From Theodoxus fluviatilis (Eukaryota > Mollusca > Gastropoda > Cycloneritida > Neritidae): DNA of 64,000 bases. The DNA lies in NCBI GenBank assembly GCA_034096865.1, contig JAWQFJ010001124.1, forward strand, positions 62,627 to 126,626, read 5' to 3'. The translations under genes and the position numbers were made by a program. This document shows positions 41,572-55,983 of this stretch, in pieces. How positions within the stretch are numbered: the stretch's first letter is position 1; the number at the start of each line of letters is the position of its first letter. A model generated the notes under the pieces. That model worked only from the letters and a program-made list of their open reading frames with translations. It had not been told where the DNA came from and did no database searches.

Positions 41572-44500
41572 GCCTAAACCACAGTCATACACGAAAACTA
41601 GAGAGAGAGGATAAATGAAAACAGATGGAAGGGAAGAAAAAAAAGCAAAGTGGGAAACAGCAATTATCAGAATTAGAGCAATGACCATACAATGGACATC
41701 ACTACACAGCAGACATGCCAGAACACATGGAAAGGCCAGAACACATGGAAAGGCCAGAACACATGGAAAGGCCAGAACACATGGAAAGGCCAGAACACAT
41801 GGAAAGGCCAGAACACATGGAAAGGCCAGAACACATGGAAAGGCCAGAACACTTGGAAAGGCCAGAACATATGGGGAGAATACGGGGAAAGGTGATCATT
41901 ACAATAAACAAGCCCTGGCAATGTCAAACCAAGCAGCCGGTCAAAAGTGGCAACATGCACACTTTTCAGTCCATAAAAACCTGATAATTTTTTCTTAAAA
42001 CTGTAAAAGCATTTATCCCCCCCCCCCCCCCCCCCCAAAAAAAAGGGTAAATAAATAAATTATCACTGCAATCCAAGAGCACATTGGTATGTAAAATCAA
42101 GGCAAGCCTTACTGGAAAGAGGCATGCAAAGTGGCCTGCAGAAGGTACAGTCGGGCTGCAGCATGAATACAATGTCAGTAGGAATGGGAACGAAGTCTTC
42201 ACAGATTAGAGGCTGTGGAGTCAGATGGTTTTCCACATGCAGGAAGGTTTGGATGTTAGTCATGAGGCTTCTTGAGATAAACAGGAACAGGAACTTGTCT
42301 GAATACACATGCTTGTTCATTCAATGGCAGAGCAGATCATTACTACAAGGCTTTAACCCTATGCCTGACACCAATGTTTCCCCCTATTCAATGTGGCAAA
42401 GCATTTCCTGTGACAAGACACTGGAGAGTAGTTTCATCCTGTACACAATGGATTCATGTGAGAACTCTGCCACAGGGCTGCAGCTACCATTGCAGTGTCA
42501 TGCATCATCAACCAGTGACAATTCACACGTACACCCTATCATATTCAATTTTTAAATAAAATTCTGTCAGTGTGACCCAACAGCAGAAAGCAACAAAGTA
42601 CTTGAAATTTCCACAACAAGGAATTGTGCAACATTTAATGAGATACAACCATCCAAGGCATGAACAACCACTGAGGTGCACAAATGAATTCTCTACAGCA
42701 AATAATTGTGAACTCAATGGAAATATGCGACAACATTTCAGGAATACCTTACACATGGATTTGAAGCCTTTAGCAAGCCTAAATTACCATTTAAGTTCTT
42801 GGATCAAGAATCCTTAAAAACTCCTTGAATACATACCAACTACACCATATCTAAAAATGGAGACCAACACTTCAGGCTTCCCAGAGAGGCTATGGGGATT
42901 GTTTGCAGGCCATGACGATTGCATGATGGCCATGACAACCAGTCGATGACCATGGCAACCAGTCGATGACCATGGCAACCAGTCGATGACCATGGCAACC
43001 AGACGATGACCATGGCAACCAGTCGATGGGATGATAAAGTGGAGCAGAGCAACATCCCCTAACATGCTGGCACACACAAATAAAGTTTCACCACCTGCTG
43101 AGTCAAGGCAGAACGAAAGCTTATTTTCAGCCATGACTGCAAATACACCATACCATCTATCTATCTTCATCTCTGTGAAGTTCCCCAATACTGGAAGGAC
43201 TGGACTCATTAAGGCATGCACCAGTATACCTGGCCTTCACCTATCAATGCACCAAGACAGCAGTGCATTGGGGACCGCATCACGTGTGTTTGTCCCAATC
43301 AGTGTGGATAGTCGTGGTTCGCTATGTATGTTTTTAGGTTATTATCAAACAGTGTGTTCAAGGAACGCAGTCGATTGTTTAAGCAGCAGGGGTCTCGCTC
43401 GTGGATTTGTGTTACTGGGCGGAGAGTCGGCGGGGTGGGTGTGCGCGCTTGAGGATAGGGGAAGGGGGGTCTGGGTGGAGAGGGGGAGGGTTGGGCTGGA
43501 GAAGGGAGGGTGGTGTTCTGGATAGTGTGGGTTTTTGACGGGCAGGGTGGGCTCTGGGATTTGTTAGTAGGTGATCAGGTTAAGGTGTGTAGGGCGTGAG
43601 AGTAGGTTATAGGGGGTACTAGGAGTGTGGTCGTGCAGAGAGGGGACTGATGAGAGATGGTACGGGGAACCGGAGCGGAGGATGGACAGGCGCTGGAGGG
43701 GAACGGAAGTGAGGGAACGGGGCTCTTTCGGTAGGGGAAAGGCGGCTAGTAAATTCTATTTTGTGGGCTCAGAGGCGGTACGGGAGAGGTGGACTGCGCA
43801 GTTGTATGGGTGCGGGGTAAAAGGGGGCACTTTTTACCATGTGATATCGTTCTAGGGTTTTTTCTTGTGACTCTCTTTTGTAGTTGACTTTGATAGTTAT
43901 GATTTTGAGACTGGATCTGTTTTTGAGGTTGTTCGTGGGTCTTGTATCTTTTGGTGCAGGGGCACACCTTTTAAAGAGGGGTTTCTTTTTAGGACTGTGC
44001 GCGTGGGTAGGGATTGTTACTTATCTTCCTGCTTTTTACACTTTCTATGGATTGTTTCTTTACTCCGGCGCTTTGGCTGTCTCCCTTCTCGGTGGGCCTT
44101 TTTCATCCCTTTCATTAATTTGGTAGTCTCACGGATCATCTCCACACGTACCACACCCCGGCGGGATACTGATCATTCATTACAGAACTAACTCGCAGTC
44201 TCCCTCGCCCTCTCCAGTCCCCCTCCCCCCTCCTCCAGTCTCCCTCCCCCATCTCCAGTCTCCCTCCCCATCTCCAGTCCCCCCCTCTTACTCTGCAGTC
44301 TCCCTCCCCCTCTCCAGTCCCCCTCCCCCTCTCCAGTCCCCCTCCCCCTCTCCAGTCCCCTTCCCCCTCTCCAGTCCCCCTCCTACTCTCCAGTCCCCCT
44401 CCCCCTCTCCAGCCCCCTCTCCCCCCTCTCCAGTCCCCCTCCCCCTCTCCAGCCCCCCTCCCCCTCCTTCCAGTCCCTCCCCCTCTCCAGCCCCCTTCCC

Positions 44501-46668
44501 CCTCTCCAGTCCCCCTCCTACTCTCCAGTCCCCCTGTCCAGTCTCCCTGTCCAGTCCCCCTCCCCCTCTCCAGTTCCCCTCCAGCCCCCCTCTCCAGTTC
44601 CCCTCCCCCTCTCCAGTCCCCCTCTCCAGTCCCCCTCTCCAGCCCCCAGCCCCTCTCCAGCCCCCTTTCCCCTCTCCAGTCCCCCTCCCCCTCTCCAGCC
44701 CCCCCTTCTTACTCTCAGGCCCCCCTCTTACTCTCCAGTCCCCCATCCCTTTTCCAGCCTCCCTCCCTCTCTCCAGTCTTCCTCCCCCTCTCCAGTCCCG
44801 CTCCCCCTCTCCAGTCCCCCTCCTACTCTCCAGCCCCCCTCCCCCTCTCCAGCCCCCCTCCCCCTCTCCAGCCCCCCTCCCCCTCTCCAGCCCCCCTCCC
44901 CCTCTCCAGCCCCCCTCCCCCTCTCCAGCCCCCCTCCCCCTCTCCCCGGACCTGCTCACCTTGCTCCTTCACTTTTGAATATATGCTATCCACTGATCTG
45001 GCCGTCCTGACTGGGCTGATGACTGACACAGTGATGGGAGTTTTTTACCTCCTCCTTCCCTGGCTGCTTTCTTGTGTTGCATTGTTTGGTCAGATTTGAT
45101 CTCCTCTTGACCCTTGACCATGACTGCTGTTCTTTGCCTTCACTGTTGTCATCCCAACTGGTTTGTTCGCTGACAGTGGAAGGTGTCTCTACCCCTTGGA
45201 GCTTCCTGCAGTTCTTTGTGATGATTCACACATTGATAGGTGAAGGCCAGGTTTACTGATGCATGCCTTAATGAGTCCAGTCCTTCCAGTATTGGGGAAC
45301 TTCACAGAGATGAAGATAGAGAGATGGTATGGTGTATTTGCAGTCATGGCTGAAAATAAGCTTTTCTGTCTGCCTTGACTCAGCAGGTGGTGAAACTTTA
45401 TTTGTGTGTGCCAGCATGTTAGGGGATGTTGCTCTGCTCCACTTTATCATCCCATCGACTGGTTGCCATGGTCATCGTCTGGTTGCCATGGTCATCGACT
45501 GGTTGCCATGGTCATCGACTGGTTGCCATGGTCATCGACTGGTTGTCATGGCCATCATGCAATCGTCATGGCCTGCAAACAATCCTTAGTATGGTGCAAG
45601 ACAGTCAATGTCAGTGCTCAAGTGTTAGCTGTACGCCTGTGTTGTCACCATGGTGGCTATGTGCCAGGTGTATCCATTTTCTCCTCTCCTCTAAGTGGCT
45701 GCCATTGAAAAAGCCCCTCATGATGTCCTGTGCAGTTCAAAGAAACTAGCAAAGATGGGAGCTTCTATGTTCCTATGGGTTTTTTTGTTTAGTTTATTGT
45801 GATATCCTTGTGTTCACCATAGCCTCTATGGGAAGCCTGAAGTGTTGGTCTCCATTTTTAGATATGGTGTAGTTGGTATGTATTCAAGGAGTTTTTAAGG
45901 ATTCTTGATCCAAGAACTTAAATGGTAATTTAGGCTTGCTAAAGGCTTCAAATCCATGTGTAAGGTATTCCTGAAATGTTGTCGCATATTTCCATTGAGT
46001 TCACAATTATTTGCTGTAGAGAATTCATTTGTGCACCTCAGTGGTTGTTCATGCCTTGGATGGTTGTATCTCATTAAATGTTGCACAATTCCTTGTTGTG
46101 GAAATTTCAAGTACTTTGTTGCTTTCTGCTGTTGGGTCACACTGACAGAATTTTATTTAAAAATTGAATATGATAGGGTGTACGTGTGAATTGTCACTGG
46201 TTGATGATGCATGACACTGCAATGGTAGCTGCAGCCCTGTGGCAGAGTTCTCACATGAATCCATTGTGTACAGGATGAAACTACTCTCCAGTGTCTTGTC
46301 ACAGGAAATGCTTTGCCACATTGAATAGGGGGAAACATTGGTGTCAGGCATAGGGTTAAAGCCTTGTAGTAATGATCTGCTCTGCCATTGAATGAACAGC
46401 ATGTGTATTCAGACAAGTTCCTGTTCCTGTTTATCTCAAGAAGCCTCATGACTAACATCCAAGCCTTCCTGCATGTGGAAAACCATCTGACTCCACAGCC
46501 TCTAATCTGTGAAGACTTCGTTCCCATTCCTACTGACATTGTATTCATGCTGCGCAGCCCGACTGTACCTTCTGCAGGCCACTTTGCATGCCTCTTTCCA
46601 GTAAGGCTTGCCTTGATTTTACATACCAATGTGCTCTTGGATTGCAGTGATAATTTATTTATTTACCC

Positions 46669-46699
<31 letters not shown>

Positions 46700-47330
46700 G
46701 GGGNNNGGAGGGGGACTGGAGAGGGGGAGGGGGACTGGAGATGGGGAGGGGGGCTGGAGAGGGGGAGGGGGGCTGGAGGGGGAGGGGGGCTGGAGAGGGG
46801 GAGGGGGGCTGGAGAGGAAGAGACAGGTGTCATGCACTCACCTTGCTGCATGGAGTGGGGGGGAGGGGCCATGTGTCCATTGGGCATGTTGTAGTTACCT
46901 GGGGGGACGGGGGATTGCCCCGGGAAGCCCTGGTACGGCTGATAGCCACCGTACTGGGGGGTGGCCCCATAGGTGCCCGCCCCACCAGTGTAGCTGCCTG
47001 TCACAACACAGGGGCAGGGACATGAGCATAGCAAGACCCCAAGCACTGCGCCACCAGGCAGTGCCTGCTCCAGCCCTTGCACGACTCCCTTCTTTCCTTT
47101 CCTTTTTCCCTTGAGTTCTCTCTCACTTCTCAGGCACACTAGCTATGCCAGAGCCCATGCTTGAATTTAACTGTGTGTTCTTTGATCTGAGTTTTGGTCA
47201 GTTTACCTACATTAGGTTCCCAGTAAGTGATGACACGCTTGTCAAGGCTTGTCAGTGGCATAATGTAGTCAAGGTCTATTTTAAATAGAAGTGCTCATTA
47301 AATCAAAGTGTATCTCTAACAGAGTGTGTG

Positions 47331-47384
<54 letters not shown>

Positions 47385-50300
47385 CGAACACTATTTGAGT
47401 TTGTCATATCATTGTTTTTCTTGACACAATCATAATATCCCCCTTTTTTTTTCATTGCTGAATTTTGTTTTAACAGGCCCACCTCCCATTCAATAAGCAT
47501 TCCAATTCCTCTACCCTTCATGAAACAATTTAGGTGGTACCTTATTTAATAGTATCAACCAATTTCATTACAATGTAGGACATTAACACTCTGACCAGAA
47601 GATCATTACCTGCCCCCACCCCCACCCCCTACCCCCACCCCCACCCGGTGTTTACTGTGCTTTGTTCTCTTCTCTATCACAAAAAGTTCTGTTCCAATCA
47701 GCAGCGAGTTTTGGCAGTGCTTAGTGGAGGATAGCCACTACATTTTGAGGCATGAAAGACCGTCCACTTGCTGGCTTGTCTACACCACTCCACAGCAGTC
47801 ACCACAGGGCTACTGCCTGCACAGCATCATTGGCACAGCGCCTGCTGTCTGCTTGATGCAGAGCATGTTTCAGTGGCCTTCCTTTTTTCTAGATGCATGT
47901 TTCTGCATGTTTCTCACTGAATGACATCAAGTTAGAGGAATACTGCTGAATGACGTCAAATTAGAGGACTACTGCTGAATGAACAAAAAAAATCAGCCTT
48001 AAATACCCCCAATACCCCCCCACCCCACTAAAACATCATAACTAGGTACTACTGCATCATAGAACCTACAGCCACAGCATTCCAAGTGGAATGCACTATG
48101 CTCTGGGTGGGAAAACAGCTTGGTGAACCCATGACTGTCAGCCACTCTGAGTAGGGCCATGTAAGACGAGGAACACTTTCCCCTGGAGCAGGCACCGTGA
48201 GCAAGCAAAAAATACCAAAAGCAAATGAAGACAAAAATCTGCAGCAGCTCTAGAAATGCAATGCAATTTAACAACGAAAGTAGTAATGTGATCATTTTTT
48301 TTTTTTAATAAGAAAAAGAAATCAATCAGTGCATGATAAATATGAACTGCCAGCACCACAAAATCCATCCACAAAACCAGCACTACAGGAGGCAGTGTGT
48401 GAAGCAGAGTATACATTGAGTTTCCAGTCAAACATGGAACATGGAAGGAAGATAAAGCAGTACATAAAGTGAAAAATAAACAGCAGGAAACCTGTACACA
48501 ACGCAACAAATGAAACTAATAAGCTATTCACCCACAATATTGAAGCGTGAAACAAAGGACTACTATAATGGGTTGTTGGTGGGTTTTTTTTAAATAAAGA
48601 AGCTCATAATGATACCTCAGGTGAAACAGCTCATCAAGAAAAGAAAAGCTCCAGCCTGAGCAAATACTACAACAGATCTGGAGGAAGCTCCATGCTTTTG
48701 CCACACGACTAATGCTCCACTACATTCTAGTCTAGGCGAGCGACAGCAAATGCTCTACATGTAGTCTGGGCAATTTCCACACTGCTCTATGCTAGACTGA
48801 GAAGCGGCTCTTCTTGCACTACTGGAAGCTGAAGCAGAGGAAGCAGGAAGAGGGCCACAATACCAGCCTGGAGTTTGTTTCCTGACAGTCCCTTCCGCGA
48901 CCAGCGAGTCAGCACTTTGGATCTCTTCAGACACATCTCAATGAGCATAGTACCATACCTTCTTTGGAAACTTTATCTTTCAAAGGGCTTGCCTCCATTC
49001 CTTGTGAGGATGCAGTTCCACCATCAATAGTTCATAACAGCAGACACATATTCCCACAACTTCACATTTCAACACAACCTGGATGGATCAATCCTAGTTC
49101 CAAAAAAAAGACTGCATTTCTCTTTCGACTACTCATGGGATGAAATCGATGACCAGTGAAATCAATGATGACCAAGATGACTCAAAATTCTAAGGGATGC
49201 ATACTCTGATGTCCATGAAACCATAGCAAACAATCTGTAACAAGTGCCATAAGATTTATTTTAATGAATTCAGAACTACCTGCATTTTTTCATTCCACAT
49301 AATATTAAGTCCACAAGAGGCACATGCTTTCTGCCTATGTTCGTCTGCCAAAATAATGTGTCAACTGGCTGTTATTCTTGAAGAAACCTAACAAGGCATA
49401 GATGCTGTGAGATGACTAATACTTGTTAGTATCTGCAGAGCTGGAAAGGTGAATACAAGGTGAAAGGTGCGAGTGTTTAGGAAGACTTCAACACTGTCTC
49501 CACACCGTCTATGGTAAATTCTGCAACTATGACTACCAGCAGTATGTGTCAGTAATCAATGCACACTACAATGTTGTGAACACAAACCCCTGCATTTTCA
49601 ATTTAGGAACCCAAATAAAATTGTTCGAAGAACACTTTATGCACAGAGAAGGACCCCAAAGAAACTAAACTTCTTGTGTTTTTACAACAGAGGGAACTTC
49701 CTTTAGTCACTTTGTGTGACACTTACATGTAAACGAAACTTCTTTATAAGCAGATCTGTCCAATCAGTCAAGTTACAGTTTACACACACTTCCACGAATG
49801 CAAAACCTCAGAAAAGGAAGGAGAAGAGGAGGCAAGATGACAGGGAGCTATAACAAGATCAGTCAAGACACAAATAAGACCAAAAGAAACAATAGTTGTG
49901 GTTACAGTAACATGGGGGGAACAAGAAGAGCAAAGCCCACACGACTCACATGCTGAGAGGATGTGAAAAATGGCTGTTTTTTAGACAACATTTACGGCCC
50001 CTGCGACCTTGACCTTGAAGCAAGGTCAAGTCACTATGTATGTTTTTTGACGCCTTGTCATCATACACCATCATGCCAAATTGGGTGTTGATAGACTTAA
50101 TAGTCTCCAAGAAAAATCCAACGTTAAAGTTTTTTACAGACGCCCGGACGGACGAAACGGGTGAGTACAGACTCACTTTTGCTTCGCATGTGAGTCAAAA
50201 AGGGTTGATAGGTCAGCCAGAGCTTTTTAAAAATAAATATTTTTTAAAGAAGAGGTCAGACTGAACATAAATCACAATTTCTCTTTCACTGTAAAAACAT

Positions 50301-53300
50301 TATATTAAAACTTAAATTGTGAATTACTTAAGTGCTCATAAGGCAGGGAAGATGGGACAGCACACAATTCATTGATTACCATACATCTATTCCTTTTTTT
50401 CTGTCTGTTTTCACAATCAAATTACAAGTTTGGGGCCAGCAGAAAAAAATAGGATCAGTCGGGTTACTGTAACTGCAACTTCTTTTTTTCTCTAGGAAAA
50501 ACAAAGTGGTCAGGTTCACTACGTGATGTAAAGGTCAGGCATAAGTACGGCAGGTCACAGGAAACCCAGTCAAATCTGCCTCACTCTACTGATTCAGTCT
50601 GGCAGGCAAAGGTGAGCCACATCACAACTCTTGCACTCATCCCCTGCAGCCCTAGCCCAATTACAACATCCATCTGGTGAAAACTTCCTGACGTCCAATG
50701 ATTCTACTATTCATCCTTGCCATTAAGTTGTTTCAAAAAGTAGCTGAGATGCATATCCAGAATATCTGACTTTTCAAAGGGAGATGAGGATGGCAGGTCA
50801 CAGAAAATGCAGAGGATGAAGAGGAAAAGGTGAGACACAGGGTCCAAAGAGTTCAGACATGTCAAAACCATGAAGTATTTCACAAAGGTAAAAAATGGGA
50901 GAAATGTTTATGATGGCATCTGAAATAAACCACACGTCTAATGGATCTTACATATGTGTGAAAGTTCATTTTTTGGTATATTGAAACATGTTTGTTTCTG
51001 TTTTTTCCATGGTTGTTTCTGTTGGGTTTTTAAAAATTCAAATAGGAAAATCAACACCATCAAAAGAAAATACATAAAACACTTGCACACAAAATTGGAA
51101 AAGTTAGAACAACTTGGCATCAGAAGTCCAAGAACCAACCAGGTGAGACAACAAAATGGGAACGTGAGAGAAGACATGACAACCACAGACAACAAACCAG
51201 ACAGAGCACAAAGACAAGTAAGGTCAAAGTAGTTACCAGGAGTGTTGGGTCGTCCGCCAGGATTGGGGGACATGGCTCCATAGTCTGACCAGGGCGACTG
51301 CGACCGGTTCAGGGACTCGTTGAAGGCCTTCTCCGCCTCCTGCTGCTTGGCCTCCTGCTCTGCTGCAATCCTCTTTGCCTTCTCCTCAAAGTGGTCCTTC
51401 TCCTCCTTGCCCAGGTTGCGCCACTGCAGAGTGAAGCAGGCATCAGTTAGATCAAGCTTTCTCTCATACCAGCATGTGTTGTGTTGCCTGTCAAGCACAC
51501 TTTGTCTTCACCTAAGCATGGGCCTCACCCTCTATCAAATTGCTGGCTAAACTGAAATCTGAAACTTTTCCATTAAGGCCAGACATGGCAGCTAATGTTG
51601 GACCAAGTTTGCTGTCATTTGTTTTGTATCTCTTTTTAGTCAACAAATGTATACTGATGTAGGAGCTAAAAAATGATAATGCCTGATAATATATGTCATC
51701 AGTTTCCATGGCAACGATCCAAAATGGCCGCCAAACAAAAAAAATCAAAAGCCTATAACTTCTATTCTATGAAACTGATTCCAATTTTGTTTCTTGCAAT
51801 TGGTTTAATTCCTCAATGGTCACATATTTACGTTGTTTCAATGCATTTGGATGGTTATGGATTTTTATTTATTTATTTTTATAAAAAGGCCTACACAGGT
51901 GTGTGTTTTAACCGCCTGATTATGATTTATGAAGAAACTACATGGTTTAAGTCAATGAGCAAACGTAATTATCTTCAAAAATATCCAAACTAGCAGTGTG
52001 CCAAAGTAGAAGTATTTATCTTCAAAACTTACTGAGCCTTAGGGATTTGAAGACACCAAGACGCACACAAAGCACAAAACGCAGAAAAAGGGGAAGAAAG
52101 AAGGCTAAAACAACACTTACAGATTGATGGTCCCTGCTCCATGCAGACAGCAAAATCCAGTGTGATTTTTCACAAGTATACATATGCAGCACACAGAAGT
52201 AAAAATATTCCATTTGAAGTCCCATTGATGAAATATATTTCACCTAATAATATTATATACGTTATTGCTGAGAGCAACCGGCGAACTCGAAGTTCAACTC
52301 GAAGCCGATATTCGTAACACTGACTCATTGAACCCTTCAGTCTTGGCCTTTTTTACAAGTATACATATGCAGCACACAGAAGTAAAAATATTCCATTTGA
52401 AGTCACATTGATGAAATATATTTCACCTAATAATATATATATTATTGCAGAGAGCAACCGGCGAACTCGAAGCTCGAATCGAAGCCGATATTCGTAACAC
52501 TGACTCATTGAACCCTTCAGTCTTGGCCTTTTTAGCAGCAGCTGCTTGCTTTGCTTGCAGGCGACGCTTTTGTTTCTGTGGACAAGGCATTCTCTTTGAT
52601 TACTGTTACAATTGTGTTGAGCAATTTCGAGAAATAGCCTTGAAATATGATGAACAGTCAAAAGTCGCGTGGAACAATGCAGCCATATTGTTTACAACCG
52701 CGGTGCATTGTGGGCAGGCCGAGTGAATCGACGAGGTGTTTGCTGTGCTCTGATTGGCTAAACTTTGACCCAGACGCTAACGCTATCAATGAAATAGTAA
52801 TGCGTAGCCTTATATGGAAATCTATCGCAAACATTGCCGCTCATTCAAATGCTGGTGACCAATCGCAGTGAAGTCTATTTTTGTCGACAGTGCAGGGCAA
52901 CACAGCTTCGAAACGTGAGCTATCTGGTGGTACCAAACATCGCATATTTCCCAAAGCGTTGCTATGCGTTTGAGGGCTTTAAAAATGGCCATGTTTCAGA
53001 ATCCTTAGCATAAATATCCAAGCCCACGCTTTTGTAATAATGTTTTAACGACTTTTGCCTTTTTTTTTACAAGATGTTATTGTTGGAGTCGATAGATTAG
53101 ATGTTGAGGAAGCAAATTCTGCAAAAATCCGAAAATCACTTTTTTGGTCTAAAACAGCTGCCGTGTCTGGCCTTAACTACTTTACTCTTATCCACTGGTT
53201 ACCATTCAGATACAAGAGATACAGTGGACACCAATACCAAGCAAATCAAACACAGCAACGATGCATCCAGTTCCTTGTTACCTTCTGCTCTTGCAAGCAT

Positions 53301-55904
53301 TTGGAGCTTGTTTCTGTCTGTCCTTCTGCTGAATCCTGCCATCAGACCGAACCATCTAAAAATGAATGAGAGCACGACAGCTTGGACAGATAGCCACTGG
53401 TGTTGACAGGCTCACCTTGGTTCCGACAATGCGGCTAATGTCTCCAAAGGAGCAGTCAGGGTTCTCATTCTGGATCTGCTTGCGGATCTCTCCAGCAAAG
53501 ACTATGTAGCCGCTGGGCTGTCGTCGTGCACTCTCCTTCTTGCTCTGCCACAAAAGCATGTACAGGATAGGCAATGACTTTGCACTGATTTCACAAAAAT
53601 GATCTGATTGGTTTTAACTGCACACAATCATGGGTTAGACTTTCGCAGGTGGGCCACACTAGTGGACTTGTCCGAGGAGAGGGGTGCAAGAAAGACAGCA
53701 AAGATGACATAACACACAGGCTGATGGGCCACTGCATTTTTACATGGGCGTTTATGCTTGAAAATGCCCTTAAAAAAACATAATCAGAGGCTGTGGCCCA
53801 TCAGCCTGTGTTACGTCATCTTCACTGTCTTTCTTGCACCCCTCTGCTTGGATGAGTCCACTAGTGTGGCCAGCTTGTGGGAGTCTAGCCCAATCCTCAA
53901 AAGAACAAGAAGGGCAAAGCCCATACGACTCACATGCTTGACCTTGACCTTTATATGACCTTGACCTTCAGGTGACCTTCAAGGTCAAGGTCAAACAACT
54001 AAACCTACCAATGACATCATACACAAAGAAATGCTTTACACATTTTTCCTACCAAAATACATGTGACCTTGACCCAAGGTCAAGGTCATCCAAGGTCATG
54101 CAACACAAAGCTGTTAATTCAAGACATAGGAAGCACAATGGTGCTTATTGGCACTTTCTACCATGAGATATAGTCACTTTTAGTGGTTCACTACCCCATT
54201 TTGGTCACATTTCATAAGGGTCAAAGTGACCTTGACCTTGATGATATGTGAACAAATGTGTCTCATGATGAAAGTATAACATGTGCCCCACATAATTATT
54301 AAGTTTGAAACAGTTATCTTCCATAGTTCAGGGTCAAGGTCACTTCAAAATAGGTATACAATCCAACTTTGAAGAGCTCCTGTGACCTTGACCTTGAAGC
54401 AAGGTCAACCAAACTGGTATCAAAAGATAGGGCTTGCTTTGACCTATATACCACTTGTAGCTAAGGTCGCCATTCTCAATAACGTGGGAGAAAATTGGGA
54501 AAATGTGAAAAATGACTGTTTTTGAGACCACATTTATGGCTCCTGTGACCTTGACCTTGAAGCAAGGTCAAGTCACTATGTATGTTTTTTGAGGCCTTGT
54601 CATCATACACCATCATGCCACATTTGGTGTTGATAGACTTAATAGTCTCCGAGAAAAATCCAACGTTTAAGTTTTTTACGGACGGACGGACGGACGCCCG
54701 GACGGACGGACGACACGGCTCAGTACATAGACTCACTTTTGCTTCGCATGTGAGTCAAAAACGGCTCTGAAGAAAATATATCATATTTAACCCTACCTTC
54801 TTTTTTTTACAGCTGCATAAAAAAAATCTGAGAATTTAGTTATGTGATGGCCAAATTCAGTCATGTAAATTCAGAAAGGTAAGCAAGTAGGTAACAAGTA
54901 ATTCATGCATGATCAAATACCATATACAAGTATGTGAAATTTATGGAGATAGAGGCATCATCATTCAAGCAACACCACTGAGATTATCTTGTATATGGGT
55001 GTGTCACGCATTATAAGGCAGCTCTTTCCTTTTCCTTCTTTTTCCCTACCATGAGTAGCAGTGTACAACACAACTAGATTATCAATGAAATCAACAAAGA
55101 GTGATTGTTTTCATAAAAAATTTTGAGAGACAAAATCTACTGGATAGTCACACATCTGCTTACCAAATTATGAAATAGAAAAAGAAGAAAAAAAACACCC
55201 ACAGGTCATCTCTGTTTCTTCTGCCAAAACAAGACACAAACATATTCCTGGTATTTTCAAATCACTTCATCTCAAATAGAAAACTCTAAGAAAACAGGAA
55301 AAACATTAACAGCTTCCCACAACCTCAACCAGCATGAACACCAAGGTTTCCTCTGACAGGCCAAAAGCAGCTTCAACAGGATAAGGTATGAGTCACCTTT
55401 TTCTGGGGCTTCTCTGGTTGGGGCGTGGCTGCCTCGTCGATGGAGGTGCCCAGCGAATCAGTGACAGTGTCTGCCTCAGAGATCATGGAGTCCTCGATCT
55501 CAGCACCCAGGCCCTCCTCGGAGGCCTTCAGCAGCAGCGGAGAGGGCTCCTGTCCAGAGAAAAAGAATGGGTGCCTTACAGAAACATGCACACGCCACTG
55601 TAAAAAATTCTACTCAGTGTTTCACATGAATGTGCACTCTGTTTCAAACCAAGTCACACACTAAAATGAAAAAATAAAGTACTTAGAATGTCAAACTATG
55701 TGCACATTTAATGTTTTATGCAGGCACTAAAAAACCCCAACAAAAAAAAACCCACATACACACTTCTCCAACCAAGTACTTTTTTTCCAGCACTACTTTT
55801 CCAATATTGGAAGCCGTCATTTGCTTTTTTTTACAACCCCTCACCCCCATCCCCACCTTCTCTCTCTCAATTTGTAATGGGCCAGTGACCTAAACACATT
55901 TTTT

Positions 55905-55983
<79 letters not shown>

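Noticed and set aside
41615..42038. EHMERP/HGKART repeat ORFs
   Set aside because: 18-bp repeat divisible by three within a PBRM1 intron.
43625..44126. ORFs in the spacer of the inverted duplication
   Set aside because: No homology recognised, and the sequence quality there is suspect.
44288..45029. Gly/Glu-rich 223-codon - strand ORF
   Set aside because: Translation of the C-rich minisatellite in a doubtful assembly region.
42124..46629. Paired ORFs present twice (42.1-42.8 and 45.9-46.6 kb) as a duplicated gene
   Set aside because: The duplicates come from the inverted duplication; no domain or splice support in either arm.
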